Below are positions 16,591 to 26,659 of a stretch of DNA of 64,000 bases, piece by piece. A program made the position numbers and the translations under genes. The notes under the pieces were generated by a model that was not told where the DNA came from, did no database searches, and was given only the letters and a program-made list of their open reading frames with translations. This stretch comes from Bacteroidaceae bacterium. Its GTDB lineage: Bacteria > Bacteroidota > Bacteroidia > Bacteroidales > Bacteroidaceae. The stretch spans positions 1-64,000 of the forward strand of contig JAILPK010000025.1 in assembly GCA_024699495.1 (NCBI GenBank), read 5' to 3'. How positions within the stretch are numbered: position 1 is the stretch's first letter; each line of letters opens with the position of its first letter.

Positions 16591-18363
16591 ATGATTAAAA
16601 TCAAATCCATTTTTGTGCTGGCGCTGTCAGCAATTTTGATTACCTGCTGCACAACTGAAGACTGGGCAGAGGAATACAGCAATAATAACAGCGGCAGCAG
16701 TAGCGGCAACAGCAGCAGCAGCAGCAGTTCGTCTTCCATTTCCGGAGGACTAAGCTCGTTTGATATAGCTGTTGATTCCACCTCGGCAGAACCGACAGAT
16801 GTGGCCGACGAGTATTTCCCCGCAGCGGAGGATTCGCTGGAGAACAACGATTTTGACATCGAGGTGAGCATAGATATGTCGAACCCGGTAGCGAAGACAG
16901 AGAACGGAGTGGAAATCACTGTGAACGGCGGCCATGTGACTGCAAACCACAGCGATACGAAGAGCATCTGTTATGTGGTTAGCGGAACGACTTCCGACGG
17001 TTCGCTGACTATCTTAGGCGAGAAGAAATATGCTGTGAAACTGAACGGCGTGAATATCACCAACCCGGACTCTGCAGCTCTGAACCTGCTTAGCGGAAAG
17101 CGGGCTTATATCCTTCTTGCCGAGGGCACATACAACAGTCTGACGGACGGCACCGGTGGCAGCCAGAAGGGCGCATTCTACTGCAAGGGCAAGATGCTGT
17201 TCAATGGCAGCGGCGCGCTGAGGGTGACCGGCAACACCAACAACGGCATCCACTCGGCGGATTATATCGTGTTCCGCACGGGTAATAATATATATGTGAA
17301 ATCAACAGCTAATCATGGCATCAAGGCCAACGACGGAATATTCATAAACGGAGGAATCCTGAATGTGGAGGTGTCGGCGGCTGCAGCCAAGGGCATCAAC
17401 TGCGAGAGTAATATCATAGTGAACGGCGGGCGCACCACAGTGCTGACCACGGGCTCCGGCACTTATGACACAGATGAGAACGAGGCCAAGGGGGCTGCAG
17501 GCATCAAGACAGACTCGACGCTGACGGTGAATGGCGGCGAGCTGTGGCTGAAGAGCACAGGCGCCGGAGGCAAAGGTATGAAGGTTGATATGGATGCCAA
17601 TTTCTGCGGCGGAAGTGTATATGTGATTACGTCGGGCGGCCAGTACCGCAGCAACAACGACACGGCTTCTCCCAAGGGAATCAAAGTTACCGGAAGCATA
17701 TCCGTCACTGACGGCCGGGTGTGGGTTCGCACCAGCGGCTCCAACGGCGAGGGTATCGAGACGAAGAGTGTGCTCACAATCTCCGGAGGCGAGGTGGCCA
17801 GTTATGCATACGACGATGCCATCAACTCGAAGAGCACGATGACCATCAGCGGCGGTTATGTGTTCGCTCATGCCACAAACAACGACGGCATCGACTCTAA
17901 CGGCAACTGCTACATAAATGGCGGTACGGTGTATGCTATCGGGGCCAGTCAGCCGGAGGTGGCTGTAGATGCCAACACCGAGAGCGGATACAAATTGTAT
18001 GTCAACGGCGGAACGCTGGTAGCTATCGGCGGGCTGGAGAGCGGCTCGCAGCTGTCGCAGTCATGCTATCAGGCTTCTTCGTGGAGCAGCAACACGTGGT
18101 ATGCGATGACCGTGGGCTCAGATACTTTCGCCTTCAAGACTCCGTCGAGCGGCGGTAATGGGCTGGTGGTCTCCGGCAGTTCGCAGCCTTCGCTGAAGTC
18201 GGGGGTTACGGTCAGCGGCGGCACTTCGTATTTCGGAGGCGTAGGCATCGCCAACGGCACAGTGAGCGGCGGCTCCTCGGTGTCTCTCTCATCATATTCC
18301 GGAGGCAGCAGCATGGGCGGTGGCCCCGGCGGCGGCATGAGAGGCGGCCCCTGGGGGTGGTAA
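16591..18363 (+). CDS. Cthe_2159-like carbohydrate-binding beta-helix lipoprotein
   Basis: 590 residues. The N-terminus (MIKIKSIFVLALSAILITCC) fits a lipoprotein signal with Cys near residue 19-20. A run rich in Ser, Gly and Asn (about 31-53) forms a linker. The rest is a right-handed beta-helix type repeat (INGGILNVEVSAAAAKGINC, VNGGRTTVLTTGSGTYD, ISGGEVASYAYDDAINS, INGGTVYAIG) typical of the Cthe_2159 acidic-polysaccharide-binding family. The C-terminus is Gly-rich (SMGGGPGGGMRGGPWGW). It has its own promoter and is flanked on both sides by word repeats. A polysaccharide-binding role is inferred from the family; no catalytic site is evident. Confidence 0.8.
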   Translation: MIKIKSIFVLALSAILITCCTTEDWAEEYSNNNSGSSSGNSSSSSSSSSISGGLSSFDIAVDSTSAEPTDVADEYFPAAEDSLENNDFDIEVSIDMSNPVAKTENGVEITVNGGHVTANHSDTKSICYVVSGTTSDGSLTILGEKKYAVKLNGVNITNPDSAALNLLSGKRAYILLAEGTYNSLTDGTGGSQKGAFYCKGKMLFNGSGALRVTGNTNNGIHSADYIVFRTGNNIYVKSTANHGIKANDGIFINGGILNVEVSAAAAKGINCESNIIVNGGRTTVLTTGSGTYDTDENEAKGAAGIKTDSTLTVNGGELWLKSTGAGGKGMKVDMDANFCGGSVYVITSGGQYRSNNDTASPKGIKVTGSISVTDGRVWVRTSGSNGEGIETKSVLTISGGEVASYAYDDAINSKSTMTISGGYVFAHATNNDGIDSNGNCYINGGTVYAIGASQPEVAVDANTESGYKLYVNGGTLVAIGGLESGSQLSQSCYQASSWSSNTWYAMTVGSDTFAFKTPSSGGNGLVVSGSSQPSLKSGVTVSGGTSYFGGVGIANGTVSGGSSVSLSSYSGGSSMGGGPGGGMRGGPWGW

Positions 18364-18652
18364 AGAAGATGAGCTAAAAAGCTAGAAGAACTGGCAGGCT
18401 AGAAAAGTTAGTAGATCTAGAAAATCTAGTAGATCTAGAAAATCTAGAAAATCTAGAAGAGCTAGCATATCTAGCAGGCCAGTAGATCTAGAAAATCTAA
18501 AAGAGCTAGCAGATTTAGAAAATCTAGAAAAGCTAAAAGAGCTAGAAGAGCTAGAAAAGCTAAAAGAGCTAGCAGAGCTAGAAAAAGCCAAAAGCCAAAA
18601 GCCAAAAGCTAAGAGCCAACAGCCAACAGCCAACAGCCAAAGGCCAAAAAAC
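18364..18652. repeat. Intergenic word-like repeats (ctagaaaat and gccaaaa families)
   Basis: From directly after the stop codon about 230 bases consist of variants of a nine-base word (ctagaaaat, ctagaagag, ctagcagat), then seven-base words (agccaaa, agccaac). No gene or terminator is visible. Confidence 0.7.
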
Positions 18653-19270
18653 TTACTTTATAAAATTGGTCCACACGTGAGGCTCGGGTTTGGGATGCCC
18701 GAGCTCGCGTGTGTTCAGTTTTTTAATCATCCAGGCTAAGTTGTGGCCGAGGGTGCGCATTGTCTGCATTCCTTCTTCGTCCAGAGAGGCCTGACCGGCA
18801 GTCTGTCCGTAGGCGAGGTTCCAATATTGGGAACTGGCGAGCGGCATATTCATCATCGTGAAGTACTTGTTCAGACGGTCGAAGGCCGCGGTGGCTCCGC
18901 CTCGTCTGCAGACGACTACGCTGGCTCCGGGCTTGTATTCCAAGTCTTTGCCGAGGGAGTAGAAGACGCGGTCGAGCAGGGCGCAGAGGGAGCCGTTGGG
19001 GCCGCCGTAGTACACGGGGGAGCCGATGACCAGTCCGTCTATCCCATCCTTGATAGTGCGCATCACCTGATAATAGAGGTCGTCGTGGTATGTGCAGCGG
19101 CCTGTGCGCCCGCACCATCCGCAGGCGATGCACCCCTGCACAGCCTGTTTGCCGATACTTATAATCTGGGTCTCTATGTCTTCGGCGTTGAGGGCTTTAG
19201 CCACCTCGCTCAGGGCTGTGAAGGTATTCCCTTTGTCGCGCGGGCTACCATTGATGAGCAGTACTTTCAT
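18653..19270 (-). CDS. NADPH-dependent FMN reductase / iron-sulfur flavoprotein
   Basis: 205 residues of the flavodoxin-like fold. The N-terminus MKVLLINGSPRDKGNTFTAL is the FMN-phosphate loop. A Cys cluster (CIACGWCGRTGRC, residues about 48-60) is typical of the iron-sulfur flavoprotein group. GSPVYYGGPNG near residue 90 is the second flavin-binding segment. It likely reduces quinones or other small acceptors in the cytosol, with substrate unknown. It lies six bases downstream of glyA on the same strand and is probably co-transcribed with it. Confidence 0.82.
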   Translation of the reverse strand: MKVLLINGSPRDKGNTFTALSEVAKALNAEDIETQIISIGKQAVQGCIACGWCGRTGRCTYHDDLYYQVMRTIKDGIDGLVIGSPVYYGGPNGSLCALLDRVFYSLGKDLEYKPGASVVVCRRGGATAAFDRLNKYFTMMNMPLASSQYWNLAYGQTAGQASLDEEGMQTMRTLGHNLAWMIKKLNTRELGHPKPEPHVWTNFIK

Positions 19271-19276
19271 TGTGGT

Positions 19277-20557
19277 TTAATAGGCGAAGAGGGGATAGTC
19301 TTTCATTATGCTGTTGACTTCAGAGCGCACGGCTGCGATTACGTTCTCGTCCTCGGGTGCATCAAGCACGCGTTCGATGAGTTCTGCAATCTTCAGCATG
19401 AGGTCTTCCTTGGCGCCGCGTGTGGTGATGGCGGGAGTGCCGAGGCGTATGCCTGAAGTCTGGAATGCGGAGCGGGAGTCGAAGGGCACCATGTTTTTGT
19501 TCACCGTGATGTCGGCAGCGACGAGTGCTTTCTCAGCCACCTTGCCGGTGAGGTCGGGGTATTTGGAGCGCAGGTCAACGAGCATCGAGTGGTTGTCGGT
19601 GCCTCCGCTTACGATATTGAAGCCGCGGTCGATGAGTGCCTGTGCGAGTGTGGCAGCGTTTTTCTTTACCTGGGCAGCCCACTCCTTGAATGCCGGTGTG
19701 AGGGCTTCGCCGAAGGCTACTGCTTTTGCTGCGATGACATGTTCGAGCGGTCCGCCCTGGATTCCCGGGAATACGGCGCTGTTGAGCAGGGCGCTCATCT
19801 TCTTTATCTCGCCCTTGGGAGTGGTCTTGCCCCAAGGATTATCGAAGTCTTTGCCCATGAGGATTATGCCGCCGCGCGGGCCACGCAGAGTCTTGTGGGT
19901 GGTGGAGGTGACGATATGAGCGTAGCGCAGCGGGTTGTCGAGGAGTCCGGCGGCGATGAGTCCGGCAGGGTGTGCCATGTCAATCATCAGCAGCGCTCCG
20001 ACTTTGTCGGCAATCTCGCGCATGCGCTTGTAGTCCCATTCGCGGCTGTAGGCAGAGCCACCGCCGACGATGAGTTTGGGTTTATGCTGGAGCGCGAGTG
20101 TTTCCATCTCGTCGTAATCCACGCGTCCGGTCTCGCGGTTGAGGTTGTAGCCTACGGGGCGATAGATGATTCCGGAGGTGTTTACGAGCGAGCCGTGGGA
20201 GAGGTGACCGCCATGATCGAGGTTGAGGCCCATGAAGGTGTCTCCCGGGTTGAGGCATGCGAGGAATACGGCAGCGTTGGCCTGGGCTCCGCTGTGCGGT
20301 TGCACGTTGGCGTATTCGGCTCCGAAGAGTTGGCATACGCGGTCGATGGCGAGCTGTTCCACCTCGTCCACTACCTGGCAGCCGCCATAGTAGCGTTTGC
20401 CGGGGTAGCCCTCAGCATACTTGTTGGTAAGTACGGAACCCATAGCTTCCATCACCTGGGGGCTAACGAAATTCTCGGATGCGATGAGCTCGATGCCACG
20501 TTCCTGACGTGAGCGCTCTTTCTGAATCAGATCAAAAATAATAGTGTCGCGTTGCAT
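19277..20557 (-). CDS. glyA: Serine hydroxymethyltransferase
   Basis: 426 residues, the usual length of bacterial GlyA. It converts serine and tetrahydrofolate to glycine and 5,10-methylene-THF using PLP. Visible signatures: [13 protein letters not shown] near the N-terminus, [12 protein letters not shown], and the PLP-lysine segment [15 protein letters not shown] near residues 222-236. Together with the glycine cleavage genes at 45393-51027 it sets the cell's serine/glycine/C1 balance. It lies 114 bases after pyrI; no clear promoter is seen in that gap, so read-through from pyrBI is possible. Confidence 0.96.
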   Translation of the reverse strand: MQRDTIIFDLIQKERSRQERGIELIASENFVSPQVMEAMGSVLTNKYAEGYPGKRYYGGCQVVDEVEQLAIDRVCQLFGAEYANVQPHSGAQANAAVFLACLNPGDTFMGLNLDHGGHLSHGSLVNTSGIIYRPVGYNLNRETGRVDYDEMETLALQHKPKLIVGGGSAYSREWDYKRMREIADKVGALLMIDMAHPAGLIAAGLLDNPLRYAHIVTSTTHKTLRGPRGGIILMGKDFDNPWGKTTPKGEIKKMSALLNSAVFPGIQGGPLEHVIAAKAVAFGEALTPAFKEWAAQVKKNAATLAQALIDRGFNIVSGGTDNHSMLVDLRSKYPDLTGKVAEKALVAADITVNKNMVPFDSRSAFQTSGIRLGTPAITTRGAKEDLMLKIAELIERVLDAPEDENVIAAVRSEVNSIMKDYPLFAY

Positions 20558-20671
20558 AAAAATAAGATACGATGTTAAAAAATTAGCTGATTGGGTTTTT
20601 TATTCAGTGCTTTGAGATATACTTTAGCATAGTCGCATTTATGCGCTGAGTATCATGTGTTTATGTATGTG

Positions 20672-21124
20672 TCAGCAGAGAGCGACGTCACGCTGCTTGA
20701 CTGTGGTGCCGCAGTAGTGGCAACGCAGGCGGTCGGTTCCCGGAACGGCGTGGAAGAGAGTGCGCATGGGCTCGTTGTTGCAGATGCATTTGGGGTTGGG
20801 GCAGCTGATGATGCCGCTGAGAGTGGGCGGCATGCATACGTCCTTTTTCTCCACTACCTCGTAGCCCCGTATGATGGCGAGCGAGACGTTGGGAGTGATG
20901 ACGGAGAGCTGGTTGAGTTCCTCGTCGGTGAAGAAGCGGTTGGCCACCTTGATGATGCCTTTCAGTCCGATGCGTTCGCTTTCGAGATTCATTCCGATGG
21001 TGATGGCATCATGGTCGTTCTGGTCGAGTTTGAGCAGGCTGATTACCTGGAAGACCTTATCGCAGGGGATATGGTCTATGACGGTGCCGTTCTCGAGTGC
21101 GGCTACAAGAAGTTGACGTTTCAT
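20672..21124 (-). CDS. pyrI: Aspartate carbamoyltransferase regulatory subunit
   Basis: 150 residues. The N-terminal nucleotide-binding domain (DHIPCDKVFQVISLL) is followed by the zinc domain with four cysteines, two in CPNPKC and two in CHYC close to the C-terminus. It pairs with the catalytic PyrB trimer encoded just upstream and confers allosteric control by nucleotides on the first committed step of pyrimidine synthesis. The gap to pyrB is 23 bases, indicating one operon. Confidence 0.96.
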   Translation of the reverse strand: MKRQLLVAALENGTVIDHIPCDKVFQVISLLKLDQNDHDAITIGMNLESERIGLKGIIKVANRFFTDEELNQLSVITPNVSLAIIRGYEVVEKKDVCMPPTLSGIISCPNPKCICNNEPMRTLFHAVPGTDRLRCHYCGTTVKQRDVALC

Positions 21125-21147
21125 AGGCTTACTGACGGCGTATTGTT

Positions 21148-22092
21148 TTAGATTATTGTGGTGTCGTTTTGTATCTGTTCGAGAGTGATGCCGAGGGCGT
21201 CGCAGATGAGGGCCTGGCGGGCGAAGAGCCCGTTGCGTGCCTGCTGGAAGTAGTATGCGTGCGGGTCGTCGTCGATGGCGTAATCAATCTCGTTGACGCG
21301 CGGCAGGGGGTGCAGGATTTTCATGTTCTGGCGTGCTTTGGCAAGCATGGGCAGTTTGAGCAGGTAACGGTCTTTGACGCGCTCGTATTCCATGAGGTCG
21401 GTGAAGCGCTCGCGCTGCACGCGTGTCATATAGAGGATGTCGGCTTCGGCGATTATGTCGGCGTCGAAGTTCTTGTGCTCCACAAACTGGATGCCATGCT
21501 GCTGACAATAGTCCTTGTAGGATTCGGGCATGGCCAGTTCGTCGGGTGCGATGAAGTGGAATGTGGGGTTGAAGTGGCGCATGGCCATGAGGAGCGAGTG
21601 GACTGTGCGCCCGTATTTCAGGTCGCCGACAAGGAAGATGTTGAGGTTGTCGAGTGTGCCCTGGGTCTGATAGATGGTGTAGAGGTCCAGCATGGTCTGT
21701 GAGGGGTGCTGGTTGGCTCCGTCGCCGGCGTTGATGATAGGCACGGGAGCTATTTCGGAGGCATAGCGTGCGGCCCCCTCGAGATAGTGGCGCATGACGA
21801 TGACGTCGGCATAGTTGGAGACCATCATTATGGTGTCCTTGAGCGTCTCCCCCTTGGTTCCGCTGGTCACTTTCGGGTCGGCGAACCCTATTACTCTTGC
21901 CCCGAGGCGGTTGGCCGCAGTCTCGAAGCTGAGGCGGGTGCGTGTGGAGGGCTCGAAGAAGAGCGTGGCAACGACTTTTCCCTGCAGCAGGAGGCGGTTG
22001 GGGTGGCTCTCGAACTGCTGTCCCATGTTGATGAGATACATAATCTTTTCTCGCGTGTGGTCAGCGATGGTGACTAAGCTCCTTTTTTCCAT
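21148..22092 (-). CDS. pyrB: Aspartate carbamoyltransferase catalytic subunit
   Basis: 314 residues. It joins carbamoyl phosphate and aspartate into carbamoyl aspartate. The carbamoyl-phosphate signature [15 protein letters not shown] is near residues 49-63, and [12 protein letters not shown] and HPLPRVNEI mark the second half. It is the first gene of a pyrB-pyrI operon read from the promoter at 22113-22143. No leader peptide or attenuator is obvious in the short 5' region. Confidence 0.97.
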   Translation of the reverse strand: MEKRSLVTIADHTREKIMYLINMGQQFESHPNRLLLQGKVVATLFFEPSTRTRLSFETAANRLGARVIGFADPKVTSGTKGETLKDTIMMVSNYADVIVMRHYLEGAARYASEIAPVPIINAGDGANQHPSQTMLDLYTIYQTQGTLDNLNIFLVGDLKYGRTVHSLLMAMRHFNPTFHFIAPDELAMPESYKDYCQQHGIQFVEHKNFDADIIAEADILYMTRVQRERFTDLMEYERVKDRYLLKLPMLAKARQNMKILHPLPRVNEIDYAIDDDPHAYYFQQARNGLFARQALICDALGITLEQIQNDTTII

Positions 22093-22112
22093 AGTCTTTA
22101 TATTTGGCGCGT

Positions 22113-22143
22113 CAAAGGTATGTCAAATTACTCTTTTACGCAA
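22113..22143 (-). promoter_or_regulatory. pyrBI promoter
   Basis: On the minus strand TTG (22143-22141), a 20-base gap, then TACCTTTG (22120-22113), about 20 bases before the pyrB start codon. It is divergent from the PBP1A promoter. Confidence 0.75.
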
Positions 22144-22225
22144 GCAAAAGCATGTAAGAAAGTGTAGAATGCGAAAAAATAATCATTTTTCCTTCCGAGG
22201 GGCCGCCAGTTTATCAAATATTGCG

Positions 22226-22233
22226 TATATTTG
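22226..22233 (+). promoter_or_regulatory. -7 promoter box of the PBP1A gene
   Basis: TATATTTG followed by caacctc, 28 bases before the start codon at 22261. The intergenic space between pyrB and this gene is only 168 bases and holds both promoters. Confidence 0.65.
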
Positions 22234-22260
22234 CAACCTCATTCGCTGTAATGTAGATAT

Positions 22261-24612
22261 ATGAGAAAGAAAATAATAATAGGATTATGGATATTCCTGG
22301 TGCTGAGCCTCGGAGTGGTAGCCCTGGCTTTCTGGGCTATAGCTGAGGGAGTCATTGGCTATATGCCGGATTTGGAGCAGCTGGAAAATCCCGTGAACAA
22401 ATATGCTTCGCAGGTGATTTCGGCCGACGGGCGTCTGCTCGGCACCTGGAGCTACCAGAGGGCAAACCGCATCTTCGTGCGCTACGGAGATATAGCCCCC
22501 TCTACTGTCGAGGCGCTGGTGGCGACAGAAGACGAACGCTTCTACAAGCATAGCGGCATAGACTTCAAAGCTCTGATGCGCGCCGTAGTGAAGCGCGGTC
22601 TGCTGCACCAGAAGAGTGCCGGCGGCGGTTCGACCATCACCCAGCAGCTGGCAAAACAACTATATTCTGTGCAGGCACACAGCGTAGGCGAGCGTCTGCT
22701 GCAGAAGCCCATAGAATGGGTCATAGCTGTGAAACTTGAGCGATTCTATACCAAGGAGGAGATACTCACTATGTATCTCAATTACTTCGATTTCCTGCAC
22801 AACGCGGTGGGGATAAAGACCGCGGCAAGGACCTATTTCAACAAAGAACCGAAGGACTTGAGCATCAACGAGAGCGCCATGCTGATCGGGCTCTGCAAGA
22901 ACCCCTCGTACTTCAACCCCGTAAGACAGCCGGAACGGGCGCTGCAGCGCAGGAATGTGGTGCTGGGCCAGATGGTGAAGAGCGGCTATCTCACGGAGAG
23001 CGAGGCCGACAGTATGCAGGCTCTGCCGCTGGGGCTTAATTTCCGGCGTGTAGATCACAAGCAGGGCGAGGGCACATACCTGCGAGAATATCTGCGTACG
23101 GTGATGATGGCGAATAAGCCACGCCGCAGCGACTACGCCTCGTGGCAGGGTCAGAAATTCTACGAAGACAGTCTGGCATGGGAGACCAACCCGCTGTATG
23201 GGTGGTGTAACAAAAACACGAAGAAAGACGGCTCGAACTATAATATCTACACCGACGGCCTGAAGATATACACCACCATAGACAGCAGGATGCAGAACTA
23301 CGCCGAGCAGGCTATGGAAGAGCATGTGTCGGGATTCCTGCAGCCTCTGTTCTCGGCAGAGCGCAAAGGCAAGGCCAACGCGCCCTACAGCGCCGGCGTG
23401 CCGATGTCCAGATACCGCACCAATCTGTACAGGGCGATGCGGCAGACGGAGCGCTATATAGCGATGAAGAATGCCGGCAGTTCGGAGAAAGACATCGAGA
23501 AGGCATTTGCGACTCCCGTAGAGATGACGGTCTATTCTCCGGCCGGGGACATAGACACCATCATGAGCCCCATGGATTCAATAAAATACTACAAGGGATT
23601 CCTGCGCTCGGGATTCGTTTGCATGGACACACGCACGGGGCAGGTGAAGGCCTATGTAGGCGGTCTGAACTACACCTATTTTCAATATGACATGGCTGGA
23701 GGCGGACGCCGACAGGTGGGCTCTACCATCAAGCCATACCTCTATTCACTGGCTATGGAGAGCGGGTGGTCGCCATGTGATCTGGCACCCAATGTGCAGG
23801 AGACATACAACACACCCACAGGCCCCTGGACGCCCCGCAACGGCAGCCGCTCGAGATACGGTGAGATGGTGACGCTGAAATGGGGGCTGGCACAGTCGAA
23901 CAACTGGATATCCGCATATCTCATGAGCCAGCTGTCGCCGGCATCGCTGGTGAGGCTGATTCACGAGTTCGGAATACTGAACCGCGACATACACCCCTCA
24001 ATATCGCTCTGTCTCGGCCCCTGCGACATCTCTGTCATAGAGATGGTGTCGGCCTACACCGCTTTTGCCAACCACGGCATACGTACGGCTCCGCTCTTCG
24101 TAACAAGGATTGAAGACGGCGACGGAAATGTGGTGGCTGACGAGTCGGTGTTCCTGCCCCGCATGAATGAGGTGATAAGCGAGTCGAGCGCATGCAAGAT
24201 GATAGTGATGATGCGCGGCGTGATGGACGGAGGCACCGGTTCGCGCATGCGGTTCAGATATGGCATCCGCGCCCCGATGGCCGGTAAGACCGGTACGACC
24301 AACAACAACTCTGACGGGTGGTTCGTAGGATATACCCCGTCGCTTGCCTTCGGCGCATGGGTCGGCGGCGACGAGCGAGAGATACACTTCAATTCCATGG
24401 CTTATGGGCAGGGAGCTTCGTCGGCTCTGCCTATATGTGCCAAATTCCTGCAGAAGGTATATGGCGACAGCAGTCTGGGCTATTCCGCAACCGAGGATTT
24501 CGAAATGCCCGCAGGATTCGATCCCTGTGCCACGTCGCTCTACGGAGACGAGTCGGAAGGGCAGGAGTCGGAAGAGAGCCAGCATGTGGGTATAGACCAT
24601 TTGTCACAGTAG
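22261..24612 (+). CDS. mrcA: Penicillin-binding protein 1A (bifunctional glycosyltransferase/transpeptidase)
   Basis: 783 residues. One N-terminal membrane anchor (residues about 4-28) precedes a GT51 domain with EDERFYKHSGID and GGGSTITQQLAKQL. The transpeptidase domain carries STIK (Ser about 488), SNN (SNNWISAYL) and KTGTT (Lys about 676). It polymerises lipid II and cross-links peptidoglycan on the periplasmic side of the inner membrane. It is followed 35 bases later by dnaB on the same strand. The family is confident; the choice of the symbol mrcA over ponA is conventional. Confidence 0.94.
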   Translation: MRKKIIIGLWIFLVLSLGVVALAFWAIAEGVIGYMPDLEQLENPVNKYASQVISADGRLLGTWSYQRANRIFVRYGDIAPSTVEALVATEDERFYKHSGIDFKALMRAVVKRGLLHQKSAGGGSTITQQLAKQLYSVQAHSVGERLLQKPIEWVIAVKLERFYTKEEILTMYLNYFDFLHNAVGIKTAARTYFNKEPKDLSINESAMLIGLCKNPSYFNPVRQPERALQRRNVVLGQMVKSGYLTESEADSMQALPLGLNFRRVDHKQGEGTYLREYLRTVMMANKPRRSDYASWQGQKFYEDSLAWETNPLYGWCNKNTKKDGSNYNIYTDGLKIYTTIDSRMQNYAEQAMEEHVSGFLQPLFSAERKGKANAPYSAGVPMSRYRTNLYRAMRQTERYIAMKNAGSSEKDIEKAFATPVEMTVYSPAGDIDTIMSPMDSIKYYKGFLRSGFVCMDTRTGQVKAYVGGLNYTYFQYDMAGGGRRQVGSTIKPYLYSLAMESGWSPCDLAPNVQETYNTPTGPWTPRNGSRSRYGEMVTLKWGLAQSNNWISAYLMSQLSPASLVRLIHEFGILNRDIHPSISLCLGPCDISVIEMVSAYTAFANHGIRTAPLFVTRIEDGDGNVVADESVFLPRMNEVISESSACKMIVMMRGVMDGGTGSRMRFRYGIRAPMAGKTGTTNNNSDGWFVGYTPSLAFGAWVGGDEREIHFNSMAYGQGASSALPICAKFLQKVYGDSSLGYSATEDFEMPAGFDPCATSLYGDESEGQESEESQHVGIDHLSQ

Positions 24613-24647
24613 AACAGACAGAAACAGAAAAAGCAAGCTAACAGAAT

Positions 24648-26234
24648 ATGGCATACGAAAGAAAACGCCAGCAGAAGCGCACTACGGCCACGGCTCCGAA
24701 GGAAGACACCTTCGGGAGACTTCAGCCGCAGAATATAGAAATTGAGCGTGCGGTGATAGGAGCGCTTCTCATAGAGCAGGACGCGTACTCAAGGGTGGGG
24801 GAGGTGCTCCGCCCAGAGAGCTTTTACGACAACCGCCACCAGATTATCTTCGATGCCATACGCAGTCTGAATGCGCAGCAGAGGCCGGTGGACCTGCTCA
24901 CTCTGGTTGACTATCTCGAAAGCCAGACAAAACTCGAGGATGTGGGCGGACCGGCATATCTGGCTGACCTCTCCGACAGCGTCACATCATCGGCACATAT
25001 AGAATACCACGCGAGAATCATAGCCCAGAAAGCTCTGGCTCGCGAGCTGATCACCTTCGCCAGCCAGGTAAGCACCGATGCTTTCGACCCGACCAAGGAT
25101 GTAGATGACCTAATGCAGGAGGCTGAGGGCAAGCTCTTTGCCATATCACAGCAGAACCTGAAGAAAGACTATACGCAGATAAACCCGGTTATCAAGGAGG
25201 CATACGACCAGCTGCAGAAAGCCGCCGCACGGCGTGACGGACTCTCGGGGCTGGCCAGCGGATTCGCAAAACTGGACAAAATCACTTCCGGATGGCAGAA
25301 TTCAGACCTCATTATCATCGCCGCCCGACCGGCAATGGGCAAGACGGCGTTTGTGCTTTCGATGGCCAAGAAAATGGCTGTGGATATGCGTGTGCCAATA
25401 GCTATGTTCTCTTTGGAGATGAGCAATGTGCAGTTGGTCAACCGCCTCATTGTCAACGTATGCGAGATTTCCGGCGACAAGATAAAAAGCGGACAACTCT
25501 TGCCCTATGAGTGGCAACAGCTCGACAGCCGAATCACACAGTTGAATGACGCCCCCTTTTATGTGGATGACACGGCCTCGCTGTCGATATTCGAACTGCG
25601 CACGAAGGCGCGGCGTCTGGTCCGTGAGCATGGAGTGAAATGCATTCTGATAGACTATCTGCAGCTGATGAATGCCAGCGGAATGCAGTTCGGCTCCCGC
25701 CAGGAGGAGGTCTCGAATATCAGCCGTTCGCTGAAAGGACTGGCAAAGGAACTTAATATCCCGATAATTGCGTTGTCGCAGTTGAACCGTGGCGTGGAGA
25801 ACCGCGAGGGCGCCGACGGAAAGCGTCCGCAGTTGAGCGATTTGCGTGAGTCCGGAGCCATAGAGCAGGATGCGGATATGGTCTGTTTTATCCATCGCCC
25901 GGAATATTACAAGATTTTTTCTGACGAGCATGGGCATGACCTGCGCAACAAGGCCGAGTTTATCATTGCCAAGCACAGAAACGGCGCGGTGGATACCGTG
26001 CTGCTCAATTTCCGCCATGAGTTCGCCCGTTTCCAGGATACTGAAGACTATGTGCCAGCTCCGGGAGAAACCATTAGCTATGGTTCGAAGATTTCTGCCG
26101 ACAGCGACCCGACAGTGTCTCAGCCTTCACCTCAGCCGTCGCAGCCCTCTTCTCTGACTATTGACACCCCGCCTGTGCCAGATGAGAATACCCCATTTGG
26201 CCCAACTGCCCCATTGGACGATGTGCCATTTTGA
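24648..26234 (+). CDS. dnaB: Replicative DNA helicase
   Basis: 528 residues. An N-terminal DnaB domain (PQNIEIERAVIGALLIEQDA) is followed by a RecA-like helicase domain with Walker A ARPAMGKTAFVLSMA (Lys about 232), Walker B-like CILIDYLQLM and the DnaB motif QLNRGVENREG. It unwinds DNA at the replication fork as a hexamer. The C-terminal 45 residues are a low-complexity Pro/Ser/Gln tail (SQPSPQPSQPSS). Downstream are word repeats. Confidence 0.96.
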   Translation: MAYERKRQQKRTTATAPKEDTFGRLQPQNIEIERAVIGALLIEQDAYSRVGEVLRPESFYDNRHQIIFDAIRSLNAQQRPVDLLTLVDYLESQTKLEDVGGPAYLADLSDSVTSSAHIEYHARIIAQKALARELITFASQVSTDAFDPTKDVDDLMQEAEGKLFAISQQNLKKDYTQINPVIKEAYDQLQKAAARRDGLSGLASGFAKLDKITSGWQNSDLIIIAARPAMGKTAFVLSMAKKMAVDMRVPIAMFSLEMSNVQLVNRLIVNVCEISGDKIKSGQLLPYEWQQLDSRITQLNDAPFYVDDTASLSIFELRTKARRLVREHGVKCILIDYLQLMNASGMQFGSRQEEVSNISRSLKGLAKELNIPIIALSQLNRGVENREGADGKRPQLSDLRESGAIEQDADMVCFIHRPEYYKIFSDEHGHDLRNKAEFIIAKHRNGAVDTVLLNFRHEFARFQDTEDYVPAPGETISYGSKISADSDPTVSQPSPQPSQPSSLTIDTPPVPDENTPFGPTAPLDDVPF

Positions 26235-26620
26235 GAAAAGCTTGAGGTTTTGAGTAGTTGCAAGGCCTCACCCCCAACCCCCCTCCAAAGGGCGAGGGAC
26301 GTGAATAGCTTTGAGGGATGTGAGTTTTCAAGTTGAGAATAGTTGACGAGTTGGAACTAGTTGACTAGTTGACTAGTTGATCTTTTGAGGATTGCTATCG
26401 GCATAACTCCTTAACTCCTACTTGACGGGTTGATTCTTATCGTGGATTGCTTTTTACTTGTCCACTTGTCCACTTGTTTACTTGTTAACTTGTCCACTTG
26501 ATAGGCATTGTTCAGAATGGAATATAGTTGCTTATCAACTAAAGAACTGTCTTTTGCTCTATTTTAAGGGGGAGTTGCAAAAAATACTTGTTTAAGTGCT
26601 GACTTTTCATCACTTTTTCG
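26235..26620. repeat. Intergenic word-like repeats and a dispersed C-rich palindrome
   Basis: A C-rich/G-rich inverted segment (ctcacccccaaccccc ... aaagggcgaggga, 26267-26302) is followed by tandem words gttgactagttgactag (26340-26380) and cttgtccacttgtccacttg (26457-26503). No gene is visible. Confidence 0.6.
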
Positions 26621-26628
26621 TACCTTTG
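26621..26628 (+). promoter_or_regulatory. -7 promoter box of pheT
   Basis: TACCTTTG followed by cgcacaaaatt, 31 bases before the pheT start. No good TTG is seen at the ideal distance. Confidence 0.6.
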
Positions 26629-26659
26629 CGCACAAAATTAAAATTTTATATAATAAGGA

